Shown here in pieces: positions 1 through 7,162 of a stretch of 37,997 nt of DNA; position 1 is the first letter of the stretch; the number at the start of each line of letters is the position of its first letter. The notes beneath the pieces are model-generated. The model searched no databases. It saw only the letters and a list, made by a program, of their open reading frames with translations, and was not told where the DNA came from. The DNA is from Actinomyces dentalis DSM 19115 (GTDB taxonomy: Bacteria > Actinomycetota > Actinomycetes > Actinomycetales > Actinomycetaceae). The position numbers and the translations under genes were made by a program. The stretch spans positions 1 to 37,997 of the forward strand of contig NZ_AUBL01000041.1 in the NCBI RefSeq assembly GCF_000429225.1, read 5' to 3'.

Positions 1-384
1 TATTTCGTCGCGGCCGCCCCGCCGGCCCTCGACCCCGAGCACTTCCCGGGGTTCAGGCAGTTCTACGTGCTCGGCCCGCAGACGGGGCGCGACCACGTGC
101 GCGCGGTCTGGGTGGACGAGGAGGAGGACGTCGGCCGGTGGCACTTCGGGACCGACGGCGAGGTCCAGCCCTATGAGGACGTCGAGGCCTACCGGCGGCG
201 CCGGCACACGGATCGCCTCACCGAGCGGATGCTGGTCGACTACGCGGCCGCGGTCGGACTGCGCCCCTGGGAGGACTCCTTCTACCGCCCGCCCTTCCAC
301 CTGATCACCAGCCTCCGGCTCAGCCACGACCGATTCCAACGCACCCTCGCCCAGACGCGAACCGAAATGAAACTGGACGAGTGA
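1..384 (+). CDS. Unrecognised protein, 5' end outside window
   Basis: The frame is open from base 1 to a TGA at 382-384, so at least 127 residues are coded and the true start is probably upstream. An internal GTG at 67 is possible but has no good ribosome-binding site. The protein is charged and rich in Tyr, Trp, Asp and Arg, with an acidic run (VDEEEDVGRWHFG) and an Arg-rich helix, and ends in TEMKLDE. No signal peptide or membrane segment is visible. I do not recognise a family. It is followed by two further small unrecognised plus-strand genes, an arrangement common for immunity or accessory genes downstream of secreted toxins, but no toxin is visible here. Confidence 0.6.
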   Translation, partial: YFVAAAPPALDPEHFPGFRQFYVLGPQTGRDHVRAVWVDEEEDVGRWHFGTDGEVQPYEDVEAYRRRRHTDRLTERMLVDYAAAVGLRPWEDSFYRPPFHLITSLRLSHDRFQRTLAQTRTEMKLDE

Positions 385-456
385 ATCACCCGGCCCGGGG
401 AATGTTCAGAGTCCGGGCGGTTCCCGGGCGATTGTCATAGAGAAGGAGTTTTCAGC

Positions 457-822
457 ATGAAGACCACTATCCGCGAACGAATCGACCTGCTCCTGCCGAC
501 CAGGGTGACGCGCTTCGAATTGGTTGACAACCACCACCCGATCATGCGCACCGATGTCATCACCCTTGAGATCACGGGGCCCTTCGTGGGATGCCAGGGG
601 ATCCATTCCCTGTGGGAGGAGGTCAAGCCGAGCGTGCTCGCCTCGCACCTGAAGAGGTTCGAGGGGCAGGACCTGCTCGCGGTGGAATCCGGCCCCGGCT
701 GGCTGCACCTCGACTTCACGAACGGCTGGATCCGCGTGGTGGCGGCCGTCAACGATTACAGCTCGTGGAACGACTCGTGGAGGATGACTCTGCCGGAGAT
801 CACATGGACCGGGACGGACTGA
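457..822 (+). CDS. Small unrecognised protein (121 aa)
   Basis: The ATG at 457 is preceded by a strong Shine-Dalgarno (AGAAGGAG, 441-448) at good spacing, which fixes the start. The 121-residue product looks like a small soluble alpha/beta domain: a charged N-terminus, alternating hydrophobic strands and a C-terminus rich in Trp (WLHLDFTNGWIRVV, then SSWNDSWRM). No signal peptide or membrane helix. Base composition looks lower in GC than the nuo genes, suggesting separate origin. The family is unknown to me; a single-domain immunity protein is one possibility, based only on size and neighbours. Confidence 0.65.
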   Translation: MKTTIRERIDLLLPTRVTRFELVDNHHPIMRTDVITLEITGPFVGCQGIHSLWEEVKPSVLASHLKRFEGQDLLAVESGPGWLHLDFTNGWIRVVAAVNDYSSWNDSWRMTLPEITWTGTD

Positions 823-867
823 GGCGCACCTTCATGCCGAAGCATTTCTCAGCGCGGTCGAATTGCA

Positions 868-1455
868 ATGATTGACGAACCGTTCTTCGCAAGACTTGAC
901 GACGGCCTGATCGGCGTCGACTTCGCCATCGAGCGGGAGGAGTACGACGTCGCATGGGGAGGATCCGGGCACATCGACGTCGATCCGTGCCCGGACTCGG
1001 GCCCGGTCTTCGCGCTTCTGCACGTCTACACCGCGCAGGACTCCTTCACGCTGGCGATCCGGCCCGGGCCCGACCACTGGGAGGGGGCGTCGGGGCTGAT
1101 CGGACTGGGCGACGGCGGTGGCGTGTGCGCCGTGGGCCGCGGGTGCGCGGTGGTCGGCGACGTTCACGACCGCTCCTCCTTCGTCCGGGTGGCCACCGAA
1201 TCGCCGATCGTCGGGGTCGGGCCCGTCCCCGCCCGGCGCCTCGCGCTTCTGAACTGCTCGCGCGGCCTCGCACTGGTGGATGCGTCCGGAGAAGTGGCGA
1301 GCACGGGCCAGATCTGCTGGGAGGAGATCCGCATCGATCTGGTGACCGGGCGCAGCGCGACGGGGACCGCGGACCCGCTGATCGACGCACGCCGATTCAG
1401 GTGGTCGTTCCCCGCCCGACGCGGTGAAGACGGCCGATTCGACTGGCTGACATGA
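868..1455 (+). CDS. Unrecognised protein (195 aa)
   Basis: The ATG at 868 opens a 195-residue frame ending in a TGA at 1453-1455. No clear Shine-Dalgarno precedes it, so the start is less certain than for the gene before. The product looks soluble and beta-rich, with a glycine run (GLGDGGGVCAVGRGC, about residues 79-93) and acidic and aromatic patches. No export signal or membrane helix. It follows the 121-aa gene by 45 nt on the same strand and ends 38 nt from the stop of the convergent ald gene. I do not recognise the family. Confidence 0.6.
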   Translation: MIDEPFFARLDDGLIGVDFAIEREEYDVAWGGSGHIDVDPCPDSGPVFALLHVYTAQDSFTLAIRPGPDHWEGASGLIGLGDGGGVCAVGRGCAVVGDVHDRSSFVRVATESPIVGVGPVPARRLALLNCSRGLALVDASGEVASTGQICWEEIRIDLVTGRSATGTADPLIDARRFRWSFPARRGEDGRFDWLT

Positions 1456-1493
1456 AACGGCGGGGCCTGGAGCGCCTATCCGGAGCGCGGACC

Positions 1494-2609
1494 TCAGGCC
1501 AGCAGGGCGGCGGCGTCGGCCGTCTCCAGGCCCAGCGCCCGGCCGACGCCCTCGGTGTAGAGGACCCCGTCGTGGGTGCTCAGGCCCCGGCCCAGCTCGG
1601 CGCGCGCCCGGCAGGCCCCGCGCCAGCCGTCGTCGGCCAGGGCCAGGGCGTAGGTCAGGGTGGCGTTGGTCAGGGCGTATGTGGAGGTGTGGGGCACGGC
1701 GCCGGGCATATTGGCCACGCAGTAGAAGATGGAGCCCTCGACCTCGAAGGTCGGCTCGGAGTGGGTGGTGGGGCGGGAGTCCTCGAAGCAGCCGCCCTGG
1801 TCGATGGCGATGTCGACCAGCACGCTGCCCGGCCGCATGGCCCGGACCATCTCGCGGGTGACCAGGCGCGGGGTGCGGGCCCCGGGCACGAGGACCGCGC
1901 CGATGACCAGGTCGGCCCCGGCGCAGGCGCGGGCGACGTCGAGCTCGGTGGACAGGCGGGTGCGGATCGCCCCGCCCGTGACCTCCTCGATGTGGCGCAT
2001 GCGCGCGGGGGCGACGTCGAACACGGTGACGTCGGCCCCCATGCCCGCGCTCACCCGCGCCGCGGCCAGGCCGGCGGTGCCGCCCCCGAGGACGACGACG
2101 TCGCCGCGCCGCACGCCGGCGGCCCCGCCCAGCAGCACGCCGGCCCCGCCATGGGGGCGCAGCAGGCAGTCGGCGCCGACCTGGGCGGCCAGGCGCCCGG
2201 CGATCTCGGACATGGGCGCCAGCAGGGGCAGGGCGCCGGCGTCGGTGGCGACGGTCTCGTAGGCGATGGAGGTGACCCGGCGGGCGAGCAGCTCCTCGGT
2301 CAGGGGCCGGTCGGCCGCCAGGTGCAGGTAGGTGAACAGGACCAGGCCGGGGCGCAGGAAGCGGTACTCGCTCTCGACGGGCTCCTTGACCTTGAGGATC
2401 ATCTCGGAGTCGGCCCACAGGGCCTCGACGTCGTCGCCGATGGCGGCCCCGGCGGCGGCGTACTCCCCGTCGTCGATCCCCGAGCCCGCCCCGGCCCCCG
2501 CCTGCACGGTGACCTCGTGCCCGCGGCGGGTGAGCGCGTGGACGCCGGAGGGGGTGATGGCGACGCGGAACTCGTTGTTCTTGATCTCTGCGGGGACGCC
2601 GATTCGCAT
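1494..2609 (-). CDS. ald: Alanine dehydrogenase
   Basis: Catalyses reversible NAD-dependent deamination of L-alanine to pyruvate and ammonia in the cytoplasm. The product is 371 residues, the usual family length, starting MRIGVPAEIKNNEFR. Family key residues are visible at their canonical numbers: Arg15, Lys75 (in LKVKEP), His96 (TYLHLA) and Asp270 (AIDQGG). The Rossmann NAD loop is GGGTAG near residues 175-180. The ATG at 2609 is preceded on the minus strand by AAGGAAG, so the in-frame codons upstream are not used. A 7-bp hairpin (2632-2638 with 2648-2654) lies in the probable leader. It ends 38 nt from the convergent gene at 868-1455. Confidence 0.95.
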   Translation of the reverse strand: MRIGVPAEIKNNEFRVAITPSGVHALTRRGHEVTVQAGAGAGSGIDDGEYAAAGAAIGDDVEALWADSEMILKVKEPVESEYRFLRPGLVLFTYLHLAADRPLTEELLARRVTSIAYETVATDAGALPLLAPMSEIAGRLAAQVGADCLLRPHGGAGVLLGGAAGVRRGDVVVLGGGTAGLAAARVSAGMGADVTVFDVAPARMRHIEEVTGGAIRTRLSTELDVARACAGADLVIGAVLVPGARTPRLVTREMVRAMRPGSVLVDIAIDQGGCFEDSRPTTHSEPTFEVEGSIFYCVANMPGAVPHTSTYALTNATLTYALALADDGWRGACRARAELGRGLSTHDGVLYTEGVGRALGLETADAAALLA

Positions 2610-2759
2610 GGTTCTTCCTTCGTAGGGGACCGGGCGCCGGCCGAACGGGCGCCCGTGCACACCCTAGTGGACTGTCGCCGCCTATTGTTGTGGTTTACCG
2701 ATCCGAGGAAGGGCTCGATGGGACGCGTGTGACTCCTGGGACTCCCCCGGGCGGAATTC

Positions 2760-2879
2760 TGTCCAAATCTGTTGCAAAGGCGCTCCACGGCAGGATCGGC
2801 GGTTGAGAAAAGCGCGGAATATCAACGATTCTCTTCGCGCGTCCCGGCGGGATCGGGGCCTTTGCAACAGATTTGGACA
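2760..2879. repeat. Perfect 22-bp inverted repeat, 120-bp fold-back element A
   Basis: The left arm 2760-2781 (TGTCCAAATCTGTTGCAAAG then GC) is the exact reverse complement of the right arm 2858-2879. The 76-nt interior contains an AT-richer core around GCGGAATATCAACGATTC. The element lies upstream of ald and downstream of the fprA hairpins. It could be a fold-back or MITE-like element, a long-range terminator, or a pair of operator sites. A second element with the same geometry but different arms is at 6509-6630. Confidence 0.85.
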
Positions 2880-2960
2880 ACCTGCCGCCGGGACGCGGCG
2901 GCGCGGGCGCTCCTACCGGCCCGCCCAGTGGCGCAGGCGGTCGGGTGCGGTCCCGGACGC

Positions 2961-2983
2961 GGCCGCGGGCGCCGCCCGCGGCC
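2961..2983. terminator. 10-bp GC hairpin downstream of fprA
   Basis: GGCCGCGGGC (2961-2970) pairs perfectly with GCCCGCGGCC (2974-2983) around a 3-nt loop. It lies about 80 nt beyond the fprA stop on the minus strand. No T-run follows, as is common for high-GC actinobacterial terminators. Terminator function is inferred. Confidence 0.4.
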
Positions 2984-2986
2984 CTT

Positions 2987-3069
2987 CGCGCCCGCGCCGG
3001 GGCGCTCAGCGGGTTCCGGCCGCTCGTTCTGGACAGGACAGTGGTCCGCGCCCGCGCCGGGGCGCTCAG
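2987..3069 (-). repeat. Duplicated 23-bp hairpin repeat at the 3' end of fprA
   Basis: The same 23 bases occur at 2987-3009 and 3047-3069, exactly 60 bp apart. Each copy contains a GCGCCC/GGGCGC stem with a 6-nt loop (2988-3005 and 3048-3065). The gene-proximal copy includes the fprA stop codon (3066-3068), so one hairpin starts directly after the stop and its duplicate follows. They look like a duplicated terminator; function is inferred. Confidence 0.6.
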
Positions 3070-4580
3070 TCCCCCGAACGGCCGGCGTCCTCCGGGCCCT
3101 CCAGGCGGTGCGCGACGCGCTCGGGCACGCGGTCCGCCTCGGGCTCGCCGATGAGGTCGGCGGGCACCTCGGTGGAGCGGGAGATGGCGGTCATGGCCCC
3201 GCGGGAGACGACCTTGACGCGCTCGCGCGACTTGGACGCCCCGCCGGTGACCTCGACCTCGCCGAAGCGCTCGCCGAGTTCGCGCTCGTAGGCGTCGAGC
3301 AGCTCCCAGCCCTCCCAAGTGGTGAAGGGGATGCCGCGGGACTCCAGCAGGGCGATGAGGGCGTCGTGGCCGACCTGCGCCTCGTCGTCGGCGGTGGCGC
3401 GCAGGAGCCCGGCCCCGGCGTCGGCCACGAGGTTGGAGATGGTCTCCTGGGCGTCGGACTTGGTGGAGCCGATCAGGCCCACGGGGCCGCGGCGGATCCA
3501 GCCGGTGGCGTAGATGCCGGTGATCGGCTCGCCGTCCTCCCCCAGCACGCGCCCGCCCGCGTTGGGCACCACGTGGCGCTCGGGGTCGAAGGGCAGTCCC
3601 TCGATGGGGCTGCCGGCGTAGCCGATGGCGCGGTAGACCGCCTGGACCGGCCAGTCGGTGAAGACGCCGGTGCCGGTGACGGTGCCGTCGCCGGTCAGTC
3701 GGGTGCGCTCGGTGCGCAGGGCCCGCACGTGCCCGGCCTCGTCGGTGAGCACGGCCGCGGGGGCCTGGAAGAGGTGGATGTGGATGGTGCGGGAGGCGGT
3801 GAGGTCCTCGGGCTCCTGCATGGCGTAGCCCTCCAGAGCCTTGACGACCTGGCGCTGCTGGTTGGAGGCCGCCAGCGCCTCCCGCGAACCGGCGTCGTAC
3901 TCGAAGTCCTCCTCGTCGACGGTGACGTCGACGTCGGGCTGCTTGCCCAGCTCGCGCAGCTCCAGGGGGGTGAACTTGACCTGGGCGGGGCCGCGGCGCC
4001 CGAAGACGTGCACGTCGGTGACCGGGGAGGCGGCCAGGACCTCGGCGACGTTGGCGGGGATCTCGGTGACCATGAGGTCGGCGGCGTGCTTGGCCAGGAT
4101 GCGCGAGATGTCCAGGGCCACATTGCCCACGCCGATGACGGCGACCTCCTTGGCGCTCAGGTCCCAGGTGCGCGGGTGGTCGGGGTGGCCGTCGTACCAG
4201 GAGACGAAGTCGGCGCCGCCGTAGCACTCGGGGGCGTCGGCGCCGGGGATGTCCAGGGGGGCGTCGGTGTCGGCGCCGGTGGAGAAGACCAGGGCGTCGT
4301 AGTGCTCGTGGAGCTCGGCCACGGAGACGTCCCGGCCCACCTCCACATTGCCGATGAGCCGGATGTCGCCGCGCTGGAGGATCTTGTACAGGGCCACGAT
4401 GATCTGCTTGATGCGCGGGTGGTCGGGGGCCACCCCGTAGCGCACCAGGCCGTAGGGGGCGGGGAGCCGCTCGAACAGGTCGATGCTCACGTCCAGCCCG
4501 GATTTGGACAGGATGTCGGAGGCGTAGATGCCGGCGGGACCGGCACCGATGACGGCGACGCTGAGAGGACGTGCGTTCAC
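3066..4580 (-). CDS. fprA: FprA-type ferredoxin/adrenodoxin--NADP+ reductase
   Basis: FAD flavoprotein of the adrenodoxin-reductase-like family that passes electrons between NADP(H) and ferredoxin in the cytoplasm. The FAD loop GAGPAG is at residues 12-17, followed by PAPYGLVRYGVAPDHP, typical of this family. The NADP loop GVGNVA is at about residues 150-155, and the C-terminal FAD signature ATGWIRRGPVGLIGS is followed by KSDAQETI. The chosen start is the GTG at 4580 (reads MNARPLSVAV); the frame stays open further upstream but that part looks non-coding. The product is 504 residues, somewhat longer than typical relatives, the excess being a C-terminal tail. Its partner ferredoxin is not in the window. 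Confidence 0.9.
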   Translation of the reverse strand: MNARPLSVAVIGAGPAGIYASDILSKSGLDVSIDLFERLPAPYGLVRYGVAPDHPRIKQIIVALYKILQRGDIRLIGNVEVGRDVSVAELHEHYDALVFSTGADTDAPLDIPGADAPECYGGADFVSWYDGHPDHPRTWDLSAKEVAVIGVGNVALDISRILAKHAADLMVTEIPANVAEVLAASPVTDVHVFGRRGPAQVKFTPLELRELGKQPDVDVTVDEEDFEYDAGSREALAASNQQRQVVKALEGYAMQEPEDLTASRTIHIHLFQAPAAVLTDEAGHVRALRTERTRLTGDGTVTGTGVFTDWPVQAVYRAIGYAGSPIEGLPFDPERHVVPNAGGRVLGEDGEPITGIYATGWIRRGPVGLIGSTKSDAQETISNLVADAGAGLLRATADDEAQVGHDALIALLESRGIPFTTWEGWELLDAYERELGERFGEVEVTGGASKSRERVKVVSRGAMTAISRSTEVPADLIGEPEADRVPERVAHRLEGPEDAGRSGD

Positions 4581-5015
4581 TGCTCTTTCGTTTCTGTAAG
4601 CGGCGGGATTGAGGGGCGGGCCGGGGTCGGACGGCGCCGGCGACGGCGCGCCCCAGTCTAGGAGGCGGGAGGGGCGCGTCCTCATGGCGTCGGACACAGG
4701 CCGCCCGACGGCGCGGGAGGCCCGGGGCCGGAGTGCGCTGGCCCCGGGCGGGACCGGCCGCCGCCGGCGTGCGAGCCCTTGCGCCCCGCAGTCGGCCCCG
4801 GGCGGACCGGCCCGCGACCGGACCCGCGGGACCCCCGCGCCGGCCCCGAATGGACTCCGGGCGAGCTCCGGATGTAGCCTGACCGGAGCCCTGGGCGGAG
4901 AGTTCTCCTCATCATCCGGGGCGATGCGGAGCGCCACAATGAGGGAACCGGCCGCATCCGTACATGACGCACCACGATTCAAGCCAGATTATTCATCCGC
5001 TTCCCGAGGAACACC
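4581..5015. other. Divergent spacer between fprA and a lipoprotein gene
   Basis: This 435-nt region separates two divergent starts and should hold both promoters. A TAGACT hexamer (minus strand, 4655-4660) could be an fprA -10, but the matching -35 is poor. I see no RNA gene, repeat or convincing small gene. Confidence 0.4.
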
Positions 5016-6329
5016 GTGAAACGACGCAGTCTCCTGTCCCTTCTCCCCCTCGTCGCCGCCGGCCCCGCGCTGTCCGCCTGCGGCTCCACCAGCTCCGACG
5101 GCGGGGGCTCCGCCGCGGGCGACTCGTCCGCGGGCGCCGCGGCGTCCCCGACGCCCCATGTCGCGCCGACCGTGAGCGATATGACGACGCCGCCCAAGGA
5201 GTTCGGAACCCGGGACTCCCTGCCCGATGACCTCAAACGGATGTTCATGAAGTGCGTATCGAACCGCTACGCCGCGGCATCCATTTCTTCTTACGCGGAA
5301 GGCACTTACGCCTACTACGTGGATCTGGCCGACCTCACGGTGCGCGAGATCGGCGTCGAGGCGGGCACCGGCGACTACCGGACCACCATTGTCGATGAGG
5401 ATTCGTCCAACACCGGTGCGACCACGCCCGGAGCCGCCTACGTCATGAATCCGGGGCCCATGATCGTCGACGACGAGTTCGGCTACATCCTGACGGGTCT
5501 GACGAAGAACGCGGCCGGGGGCAAGCCGGAGACCCACGCCATCGACATTGTCAAGATCTCGCTCATCGACGGCTCGGTGAGCTCGAAGAAGACACTGTGG
5601 GACGACGTCGATCCCAAGCAGGTCAGCGACGGGAAGGTCTCCTTCAGCTCGGACACCTCCGCCCTCATCATCACGTGCGACAGGCGCTGCATCTCCCTGT
5701 CCACCGGCGACCTCTCCATCCTCCAGCAGCCCGACATGGGCACGAGGGAGGTCATTGGAGACTTCCTGGGCGCCTTCGATACGAAGACCGGATACACCCT
5801 GACGTCCCTGATCGACGGCAGCACCCTCACCTACAGCGACAAGCAGGTCCCGCTCCGGGCCTTCGGGAAGTGGCTCTACATCGGCAATGTGGGGGGCATC
5901 TTCGAGCTCACCTCGGTCACCGCCGTCGACACGACCACCAAGACCGAGGTCCCGATCACCGACACCATTCCGGGAAGCACCGAATACAGCACCGGGGGTG
6001 AGGGGATGCAATTCACCAAACTCATCGGCGAGTACCTCGTCACCTGCACACCCGACGCCTTCGACGTCCGGCGCCCCGGCGACGCCACCGCGATGCTCAG
6101 CCTCAAGGCCGACAGCGGCAAGAAGCTCCCGGATAAGGCGACGATCTTCGGCGACGTCATCTACACGTTGTCGGGCTATCAGAAGATCCAGCTCCTGAGC
6201 CTGTCCACCGGGGAGGAGCTGTCGAGCACCGCCTTCCCATTGGACTCGGTGGAGCAGGTCAACCACTTCGGGGCCTTCGGCAACAGCGGCACCGACGGGA
6301 GCGTCTTCATCCCGGCGACCGCGTGGTGA
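5016..6329 (+). CDS. Putative lipoprotein of unknown function
   Basis: The 437-residue product starts at a GTG (5016) preceded by GAGGA (5006-5010). The N-terminus MKRRSLLSLLPLVAAG followed by LSAC is a lipoprotein signal peptide with the lipid-modified Cys at about residue 22. A Gly/Ser/Ala-rich linker follows (residues 24-45), then about 390 residues with repeating short strands and Asp/Gly/Ser/Thr turns, compatible with a beta-propeller of the PQQ/WD-like type, though I cannot prove blades. It should be anchored on the outer face of the membrane. It stands alone: the fprA gene is divergent and the next gene downstream is convergent and 830 nt away. No substrate or partner can be inferred. 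Confidence 0.85.
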   Translation: MKRRSLLSLLPLVAAGPALSACGSTSSDGGGSAAGDSSAGAAASPTPHVAPTVSDMTTPPKEFGTRDSLPDDLKRMFMKCVSNRYAAASISSYAEGTYAYYVDLADLTVREIGVEAGTGDYRTTIVDEDSSNTGATTPGAAYVMNPGPMIVDDEFGYILTGLTKNAAGGKPETHAIDIVKISLIDGSVSSKKTLWDDVDPKQVSDGKVSFSSDTSALIITCDRRCISLSTGDLSILQQPDMGTREVIGDFLGAFDTKTGYTLTSLIDGSTLTYSDKQVPLRAFGKWLYIGNVGGIFELTSVTAVDTTTKTEVPITDTIPGSTEYSTGGEGMQFTKLIGEYLVTCTPDAFDVRRPGDATAMLSLKADSGKKLPDKATIFGDVIYTLSGYQKIQLLSLSTGEELSSTAFPLDSVEQVNHFGAFGNSGTDGSVFIPATAW

Positions 6330-6330
6330 C

Positions 6331-6450
6331 CCGCCGTCCTCCCACCGGGTCCGGGCGCCCTCTGACGCCCCGCCCGGCGCCTCCGTCCCCGCGCCGTCCT
6401 CACTGCGGGGCGGGGCGCCCTCTGACGCCCCGCCCCGGCGGGTGGCCCGC
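6331..6450 (+). repeat. Imperfect 60-bp tandem duplication after the lipoprotein gene
   Basis: Two 60-bp units (6331-6390, 6391-6450) share CGCCGTCCT near their starts and a 23-base block beginning GGGCGCCCTCTGACGC (6353-6375 and 6413-6435). The arrangement suggests slippage duplication of a terminator sequence. Confidence 0.75.
6406..6437 (+). terminator. 12-bp hairpin terminator of the lipoprotein gene
   Basis: CGGGGCGGGGCG (6406-6417) pairs perfectly with CGCCCCGCCCCG (6426-6437) around the loop CCCTCTGA. It lies 77 nt beyond the lipoprotein stop codon. No T-run follows. The upstream repeat unit has a weaker version of the same hairpin. Confidence 0.6.
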
Positions 6451-6508
6451 GTCCTACTGCACACAAGTTCCGGGTTCTCCGTGTCCGCGCTGATCCGGGA
6501 AGCGGTTT

Positions 6509-6630
6509 TGGCGCTCCGGGAGGATCGTTCGGCTCAGCATGCCGGTTGCGCCCGGCGATTTCCGCGTAATTCCGCGGTTTCGCAGATCCGTTGCCGGGGG
6601 CGGAGGCCGAACGATCCTCCCGGAGCGCCA
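6509..6630. repeat. Perfect 25-bp inverted repeat, 122-bp fold-back element B
   Basis: The left arm 6509-6533 (TGGCGCTCCGGGAGGATCGT then TCGGC) is the exact reverse complement of 6606-6630. The interior is 72 nt and contains CCGCGTAATTCCGCGG. On the plus strand the right arm is followed by TTTT (6631-6634). Geometry matches element A at 2760-2879, but arm sequences are unrelated. With element A read on the minus strand, both interiors contain ATTCCGCG, then GATCC, then TGCCG in that order. Confidence 0.85.
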
Positions 6631-7024
6631 TTTTCCGCGCCTACGCCGCTCCCGCCTGCTGCTGCGGTGACACGCCCGTGCCGCTGTTTCCCGCGCCTGT
6701 CACTCCCCCACCTCCAAGTAAGTGAAACATGAGGTTATTGGGGCGTGCGAGACTCGCGGAACAGCGTCGGGGTCGATCCGAGTCGGGCGAGAACCGCAAG
6801 AATGACACTCCGGCCCAACACGGGCACGGCGCAGGGGCGGGTCAGGCCCCCAGGATGGAGCTCATCCGCACACTTCTCCGGCCGGCGTAGGAGCTCACCC
6901 TGACGGCTCCCCGGCCGAGAACGGGGACGACGTCGAACCATCCACCGCGCCGCCCGACTCGCCCGGCCGCAGAATCGCCGGGCGGACGCCGAGATCGCCA
7001 CGTAGACACGACGAGCACGTCACT

Positions 7025-7067
7025 TAACCCGCGAGCACGTCTGCTAGAGGTACGTGCTCGCGGGTTA
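7025..7067. terminator. 16-bp perfect hairpin beyond the polyprenyl synthase gene
   Basis: TAACCCGCGAGCACGT (7025-7040) pairs perfectly with ACGTGCTCGCGGGTTA (7052-7067) around an 11-nt loop. It lies about 100 nt past the polyprenyl synthase stop on the minus strand and is a plausible end of the respiratory operon transcript. CGAGCACGT also occurs just upstream at about 7011-7019. Confidence 0.55.
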
Positions 7068-7120
7068 CCCGGCGATCTCGCGGGTTACCCGGCGATCTCG
7101 CGGGTTACCCGGCGATCTCG
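7059..7120. repeat. Three perfect 20-bp tandem repeats
   Basis: The unit CGCGGGTTACCCGGCGATCT occurs at 7059-7078, 7079-7098 and 7099-7118, followed by the first two bases of a fourth. The first copy overlaps the right arm of the 16-bp hairpin. Each unit contains GGGTTACCC, itself a short palindrome. The array lies between the polyprenyl synthase stop codon and the hairpin. Confidence 0.9.
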
Positions 7121-7162
7121 ACGACCGTGATGACGTCCAGTGGCTGACCCCCCGCGGACCGC

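Larger units (their letters stand above)
2610..3065. other. Spacer between fprA 3' end and ald 5' end
   Basis: This 456-nt stretch holds no credible gene. It contains the ald leader, a perfect 22-bp inverted repeat (2760-2879), a 10-bp hairpin with 3-nt loop (2961-2970 with 2974-2983), and two copies of a 23-bp GC-rich hairpin sequence exactly 60 bp apart, the second touching the fprA stop codon. The ald promoter must lie near 2660-2760; I see no convincing -35/-10 pair. Confidence 0.6.
6330..7162. other. 833-nt repeat-rich convergent spacer
   Basis: Between the lipoprotein and polyprenyl synthase 3' ends I see no gene I would defend; the small frames here lack ribosome-binding sites and family features. 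It contains a 60-bp imperfect tandem duplication (6331-6450) with a strong hairpin, a perfect 25-bp inverted repeat (6509-6630), a 16-bp hairpin (7025-7067) and three 20-bp tandem repeats (7059-7118). The stretch 6640-7020 shows nothing I recognise. Confidence 0.6.

Noticed and set aside
2661..2666. TAGGGT as a -10 box for ald
   Set aside because: No acceptable -35 hexamer 16-18 nt upstream; the match is within chance.
4655..4660. TAGACT as a -10 box for fprA
   Set aside because: The partner hexamer GAGGAC at 17-nt spacing is too far from consensus to call.
6735..7001. 88-codon minus-strand frame in the convergent spacer
   Set aside because: Arg/Pro/Ser-biased composition typical of a shadow frame in GC-rich DNA, no ribosome-binding site and no family features.
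7059..7120. CRISPR array
   Set aside because: The 20-bp units are directly abutting with no spacers and no cas genes are present.
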